This document shows, one piece after another, positions 59,401-64,000 of a stretch of DNA of 64,000 bases (the first letter of the stretch is position 1; each line of letters starts with the position of its first letter). A program made the position numbers and the translations under genes. Origin of the DNA: Bretschneidera sinensis (taxonomy: Eukaryota > Streptophyta > Magnoliopsida > Brassicales > Akaniaceae); the NCBI GenBank assembly GCA_023935145.1, contig CM043705.1:23359290-23423289 (forward strand). The letters are read 5' to 3'. The notes below the pieces were generated by a model. That model ran no database searches and was not told where the DNA came from. It saw only the letters and a program-made list of their open reading frames with translations.

Positions 59401-61774
59401 ACCCATACTTATCCAAACCTTTTTATTTACTACTCATACCATTTGAGATGAGTTTCGATATGTTTAAGTACTCGAAAATACTCTATTCGTTGTCATTCCT
59501 TGTAATAATTCATTTTACAGTAAATTGAAGTACCATTTGATAATAATCGATAAGATGATATTATTATTTGATAATAATTAAAGTATTATTTGATGGTAAT
59601 TTAAGTATCATATATTAAATTATTTTTAAATGTTACTCTGAATTGCTGTTAAATAATATTTAAAAGATTAATTTGAATTTAATCAGTATAATTTTTTTTG
59701 GTTTTTAATGGAAAGTATAGGCAAATTTTTGGATGTGGTCCATATGGTAGTTGCACGGATAATTAACCATCCATTTCGCTAAGCCAGCCTAAGTGCGTCC
59801 AAATCAACACACAGTTTTCTTAAATTTTTTCATTTTTTTGGAACGTCAATGTAACTATAGTACATAATTGCCCTTTGTGGCGTGTTAGGGTCCCCATCAC
59901 TGCATCTATATAATTCGTCTCAACTCACAACCAAAGCCTTCTCCCTATTTTTTAGCATTTAGATCTAAAAAAATTGATTCATAATTCATCATTTAGCTTA
60001 ATTTGATCAATATAATAGCAAGCCATAAAATTGTAATTTTTAGTCGTTACCCATTTTTGATATGTTATTCACTTGTTAAAATACGAATATGAATATGAAA
60101 AATAAAAATCGTTAAGAAATGAATATTTTTAACTTGTACTCATTTACTCGTTACTTGTAAGATTCATTCCGTGTTCGATTCGAATTGTTTTTTCTCACCC
60201 AAGTACAATAATTTTTGTCAATACCCGTTTTTGATTCATTATTTGTTCAATAAAACACGAATATAAATATAAAAAATAAAACCTATTTAAAAACGAAAAT
60301 TTTTTAATCGATACCCGTTCGTTTTCCACCCCTAACTAATTGGGCCTAAAAGCAAACAGGGCTTAGACCTTGGCCATGTTTTCGACAAATGCAACACCGA
60401 CACCATAGTATGTATATGGTATATGGCATATGCCATCGTTATTGCGAATACATATAGGGTACCACTTTTAGCATCTTTTGTGTCAAAAGATTAATGTGGT
60501 CACATTGCATAAGAATTGAAATAAGAGTTCATCAATGGTCAATTTACACGGCACGAAATTGGATACACAATACAAAAATCAAATTGAAAACTCAGGTGTA
60601 CTGTGTACATTTTAGTTTTAATTTTCTTTGCTTTGACTTGTGCAGTATGTTTGAACCTTCATTTTAGTGGGTGGAGGATGATTTGAGCACTAGCTCAGAA
60701 ATAATCATACTAATGCAGCTCCAACTATATGGGTGAAATTTTTAACTCATTATTTTTATATTGAGTAAAAAATTTATTAATATTTATTAAATAATTTTAT
60801 TAATAATATGAATAATAATTATATAAATATTATCAATAAAATTATTTAATAATTATAAAAATAATATTTTACATTAAATACAAATAAAAATTTATCCAAA
60901 TATAGACAGCTGCCCCGACACTGGCATAGCCCGCTGATTTTTATTTTTAACATATAATATTTGTCCTATTCTAGTAAAATGTAGTACTACATTTCTTTTA
61001 ATAAAAAAAGTACTTAAAATGAGGTGAGAGCAGCTGTATCAAAAAAAATAAATTAAAGAAATATGAACCGCGGTCGTATTATGAGATACATGCAAAAATA
61101 ATCATACTGTACCGTAAAAGTAGCAGTGAGATTATAACTAAGTCAAATGGACTTGGTTCAGGCCCGATCCCTGTTTTCCGGAATGGATAGCATGTCTGCT
61201 CATTTATAGGTTTGGATGAGTAAACATGAGTTCACTTGAATTATGTTTACTTGATTAATAATTTTTTGTTAATTTATTTATTTTTATTTTTATGATCATA
61301 TTTTCATACCAATTTAACAAAAATAATAAATTTCAATCATGATATTATTTGCTCACAACTTACAAGCTACAATACTTACTTAATATTTATTATGTAATAC
61401 AAGTGAAACTAATCAATTTCTTAATCTCACAATTTCATAAAATATTTTTTTTAATATACAATTAAAAAATAAAGCATTAATCTAAGCAATTTATTTGCAT
61501 TACATATTTTTTATATAAAATATTCTTACTTTGTTCTTAATTACAAGTTCAAAGTTGTCATTGCTATCTATATTTTTTTTATAAATATTAATCAATTTCG
61601 TAAACTCCTTTTTTTTTATTTATTTAATACTTTATTTTTTTGGCTTTATAGATTTATCAAAAAAAATTATTTTCTTGTAAATTGTAGTATTGTAAACTGT
61701 TGTGGGTTTTAGAAATTGGAGGGCAACTTTTTCATTTTTCAAAGCAGTTGGTCTAATGATGTGGGTGGGGCCAT
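56220..61774. other. Intergenic, AT-rich, with old repeat remnants
   Basis: No gene recognised in 5.5 kb. Degenerate stretches with ACCCGTTTTTGATTC and GTTTTCCACCCCTAA words (57880-58210, 59040-59500, 60040-60335) look like remains of hAT-type elements; the clearest end is at about 60334. A 14-bp palindrome ATGGCATATGCCAT lies at about 60425-60438. Frames 55383-55637 (inside the LTR) and 58433-58645 have no recognisable content. Confidence 0.45.
56446..56493. repeat. Compound microsatellite (AT)n(TG)n(AG)n
   Basis: Three consecutive dinucleotide tracts: AT to about 56460, TG to about 56474, AG to 56493. Confidence 0.93.
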
Positions 61775-61906
61775 GGGGGCAAGCCAAAATAACAAAAGTC
61801 TTAAAGAAGGGGGGGGGGGGGGGGAACCCAAAAAAAAAGTTCCCCTGGGGGCAAGCCAAAATAATAAAAGTCCTAAGGGGGGGGGGGACCAAAAAAAAGT
61901 TCCAAT
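61775..61906 (+). repeat. 72-bp tandem duplication with long G-runs
   Basis: Two units start GGGGGCAAGCCAAAATAA (61775 and 61847). Each contains a G-run, 16 G at 61809-61824 and 11 G at 61877-61887, followed by an A-run and AGTTCC. Confidence 0.88.
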
Positions 61907-61936
61907 AGGAGCATTTTATAAAAATTTTAAAATTAT

Positions 61937-62100
61937 TAATGTTGTGTTTTATATTATAAAATTAAAGTTTAAAATTGAAATTAAAATAAAATTATTTTTT
62001 TCGCTATAAAAATGATTAAAAAATATTATAATTTTGAAAAAAATAATTTTATTTTAATTTCAATTTTATATTTTAATTCTATACAAACAAACATAACAAT
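61937..62100. repeat. Foldback element with perfect 33-bp arms
   Basis: Arms 61970-62002 and 62036-62068 are exact inverted repeats around a 33-base spacer. Weaker complementarity extends outward to about 61937 and 62100 (GTTGTGTTTTATAT against the inverse of ATACAAACAAACATAAC). It is AT-rich, non-coding and MITE-like. Confidence 0.85.
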
Positions 62101-63273
62101 GAATATTTTGAAACTCTAATGACGGCAAATGCACCCACTCGTTCAAACATACCTCAATCTCACTGATAATAATTATCTAATATAAATTTATTTTCAATGA
62201 ATTAATACCATTAGTTTCACAATATATTGTATTTTATATTAACTTAGAGTAGAGAAAATTAAAAACAAAACCCGGTTTAATTGATGGATTCGGGTTTGGT
62301 TTAACTTAGTAAGGTAGAGTTTGCACAAAAATTAAGACCCGAATCTTCCGAGTCAAGCCATACTTAATAGGTCAAGAATTTTACGTCAGTCTGACCTGAA
62401 CTCAACTTTAATCATCTATACTTAAGAACACTGCTATAAAATCCAATTATAGATACAGTAACATACACTGTGTCATTAAAGTGGGACTATTCAAACACCA
62501 TGAGATAAACACTTTTCATATATATTTTTTCAACATTTACTACTTGACTTTTGAGAATGTACGTGGGGAGTTTACTGTAAAAGTAATGAATCTTTATTGA
62601 TGTCATTATTATACCTTAGAAACAGAGCCTGTTTCAAATAAACATCTTTCTGTTAAACCGAACCTTCAAATAAACAAATTTTCTTTCTGTTTTTAAATAA
62701 AGAATTACTAGTGTGAAGATAATTCAGATTATGTAAGTGTGAATGAGCGTTTAAACAGAACAGAACAGAACCCCGACTGGAAAAGTCTAAACGAACAATA
62801 GAAGAAAGCAAACAAAAGCCCGGATCAGCTGACAACGCTCTTTACAATTGTCCAGCTTTTTAGATGGTCCCATGCTCATCATCATCGTCGTCTTTAAACA
62901 TAAAGGTCCTCAAAAGCACTAAATTGTACTGCCAGCAGGCTACAAGTCTAACCCTTAGTTACATACTACCAACGTACAAAAAGGACACAGGCCACAACCC
63001 TCCAACTCTAGTAACCCCCACCCTTCACTTTCATCAATGTATTAAACTCATTTACTGCCTTGCCTTGAAAATGAAACCCTAATAAAGAACCATGAGAAAC
63101 CAAGACCTCAATTCCTTTCCGACTTACAAAATTTTCCAGCATTCAAGTTCAGTTTGGTCGCTTTGTCCATTAGAAACCCAAAATGAGATCAAAATTGCTG
63201 GTCAAGAAAAAAAGTTTAAAATATGCATTATTATTCCCCACAAGATGCATCTAGAAAATGATACAAATTTAAA
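62101..63273. other. Intergenic, no gene supported
   Basis: Mixed composition. 62860-62910 on the minus strand encodes a short acidic end (MFKDDDDDEHGTI, stop) that could be a terminal exon, but nothing upstream supports a gene. Confidence 0.4.
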
Positions 63274-63554
63274 GCCAAAAAAGTGGAATCACTTTGTTGT
63301 AATCTTAATCTTAGGGCATGGGAGCTGCTGCTTATGACATTGAAGCAGAATATCTATCTATCTTACACTAATAAAAGATAAATTATACCTTGCATATAGA
63401 TAAGGATGTATGCTGCCAAAAAAGTGGAATCACTTTGTTGTAATCTTAATCTTAGGGCATGGGAGCTGCTGCTTAGGGCATGGGAGCTGAGTATCTATCT
63501 ATCTTACACTAATAAAAGATAAATTATACCTTGCATATAGAGAAGTATGTATGC
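63274..63554 (+). repeat. 141-bp tandem duplication
   Basis: Copy 1 at 63274-63414 and copy 2 at 63415-63554 share AAAAAAGTGGAATCACTTTG, GGGCATGGGAGCTGCTGC and TACCTTGCATATAGA. They differ in a short segment where copy 2 repeats GGGCATGGGAGCTG. Confidence 0.92.
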
Positions 63555-63639
63555 TGCCAAGAAACAATAGAAACTAGTGGGTGCTACTTAATTTATTGGT
63601 TAAGTTATTAATGTGATACTATCAAAAACACACACCCAA

Positions 63640-64000
63640 TAAAGACGCAACACGTGGATCGTCCCAAGCTAAGGCAGCAGGGCAACGCACTGATGACTCA
63701 AGTTCGTTCAGCTGGATCCCAGGTCATTACTGCCCTCCACGTCATCACCGTCATTGGCACAAGGGCCGTCTCACACGTGGACAGCCCCTAACCAAGACAG
63801 CAAGGCGAAACATGTGGACGACCCAAGGCAATACAGCTGGGCCTCTTGGACATCATTGCCTACCCAACTGGACCTCCACATCATCACCGCCCTGAATGAA
63901 AGGACCGCCTCAAAACCCTATAAAAAGACTCAGGTGCGCATTTCAAAATGAGACCCTTTTACTGGACCTAAAAAGAAAAAGCATTGTCCCATACTACTAC
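63640..64000 (+). other. GC-richer segment with TATA box, possible LTR start
   Basis: Composition rises sharply relative to its surroundings. Related words recur (ACACGTGGATCGTCCCAAGC, ACACGTGGACAGCCCC, ACATGTGGACGACCCAAGG; also CCACGTCATCACCG and CCACATCATCACCG). A TATA box (TATAAAAA, 63919-63926) lies near the window edge. It may be the U3 part of another LTR element that continues outside the window. Confidence 0.4.

Noticed and set aside
62864..63082. 72-codon plus-strand frame and an acidic C-terminus on the minus strand
   Set aside because: No homology recognised, no splice-supported upstream exons, and it lies in ordinary intergenic sequence.

Overview
The window is nuclear DNA of a flowering plant, most likely a dicot. 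It is AT-rich and holds only two recognisable host genes, both intronless as read. Most of the rest is nested, decayed LTR retrotransposons, MITE-like elements and microsatellites. The species cannot be fixed from the sequence. No rRNA, tRNA, CRISPR or prokaryotic feature was seen.

Host genes. (1) 12377-13177 (+) encodes a 266-residue MIZU-KUSSEI 1-like (DUF617) protein. (2) 46821-47123 (-) encodes a 100-residue prepropeptide of the IDA/IDL (INFLORESCENCE DEFICIENT IN ABSCISSION-like) family. It has a signal peptide and a C-terminal PIP motif in which the usual Arg before His-Asn is Gly. A TATA box lies 95 bp upstream of its start codon.

Layout. 1-2684 (-): 5' half of a Copia element cut by the window edge. 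4002-4308 and 8364-8670: a 307-bp direct repeat around a truncated Ale/Retrofit-like Copia (5521-8363, +). 9.4-10.6 kb: a tandem repeat, (AT)25 and a foldback element. 12.4-13.2 kb: the MIZ1-like gene. 13826-17258 (-): a Copia element with both LTRs and a gag-to-integrase internal deletion. 17592-41898 (+): a Tat-like Ty3/gypsy element (here Tat-1). Its 5' LTR is split by a solo Tekay-like LTR (17665-19966, TSD tgact) and by a whole Tekay/Del chromovirus (20423-28352, TSD acaac/acaat). Its interior is split by a SIRE-like Copia 3' end (29545 to about 30960) and an Ogre-like 3' end with LTR (about 30961-38365). 41.9-47.9 kb: MITEs and the IDL gene. 47921-56214 (+): a second Tat-like element (Tat-2, TSD ataag) holding a SIRE-like solo LTR (52240-53422, TSD atctc). 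56.2-64 kb: AT-rich intergenic DNA with microsatellites, a perfect hairpin, G-runs and a tandem duplication.

How it fits together. Tat-1 and Tat-2 are relatives with no recognisable gag-pol on their sense strand. Each carries an antisense, intron-containing ORF with the same splice position, followed by degenerate tandem repeats just before the 3' LTR. The target-site duplications let the order of nesting be read directly. Tat-2 lies about 0.8 kb upstream of the IDL gene, so it may influence that promoter (inference). All retroelement reading frames seen here are broken by stops, frameshifts or deletions, so none appears autonomous.
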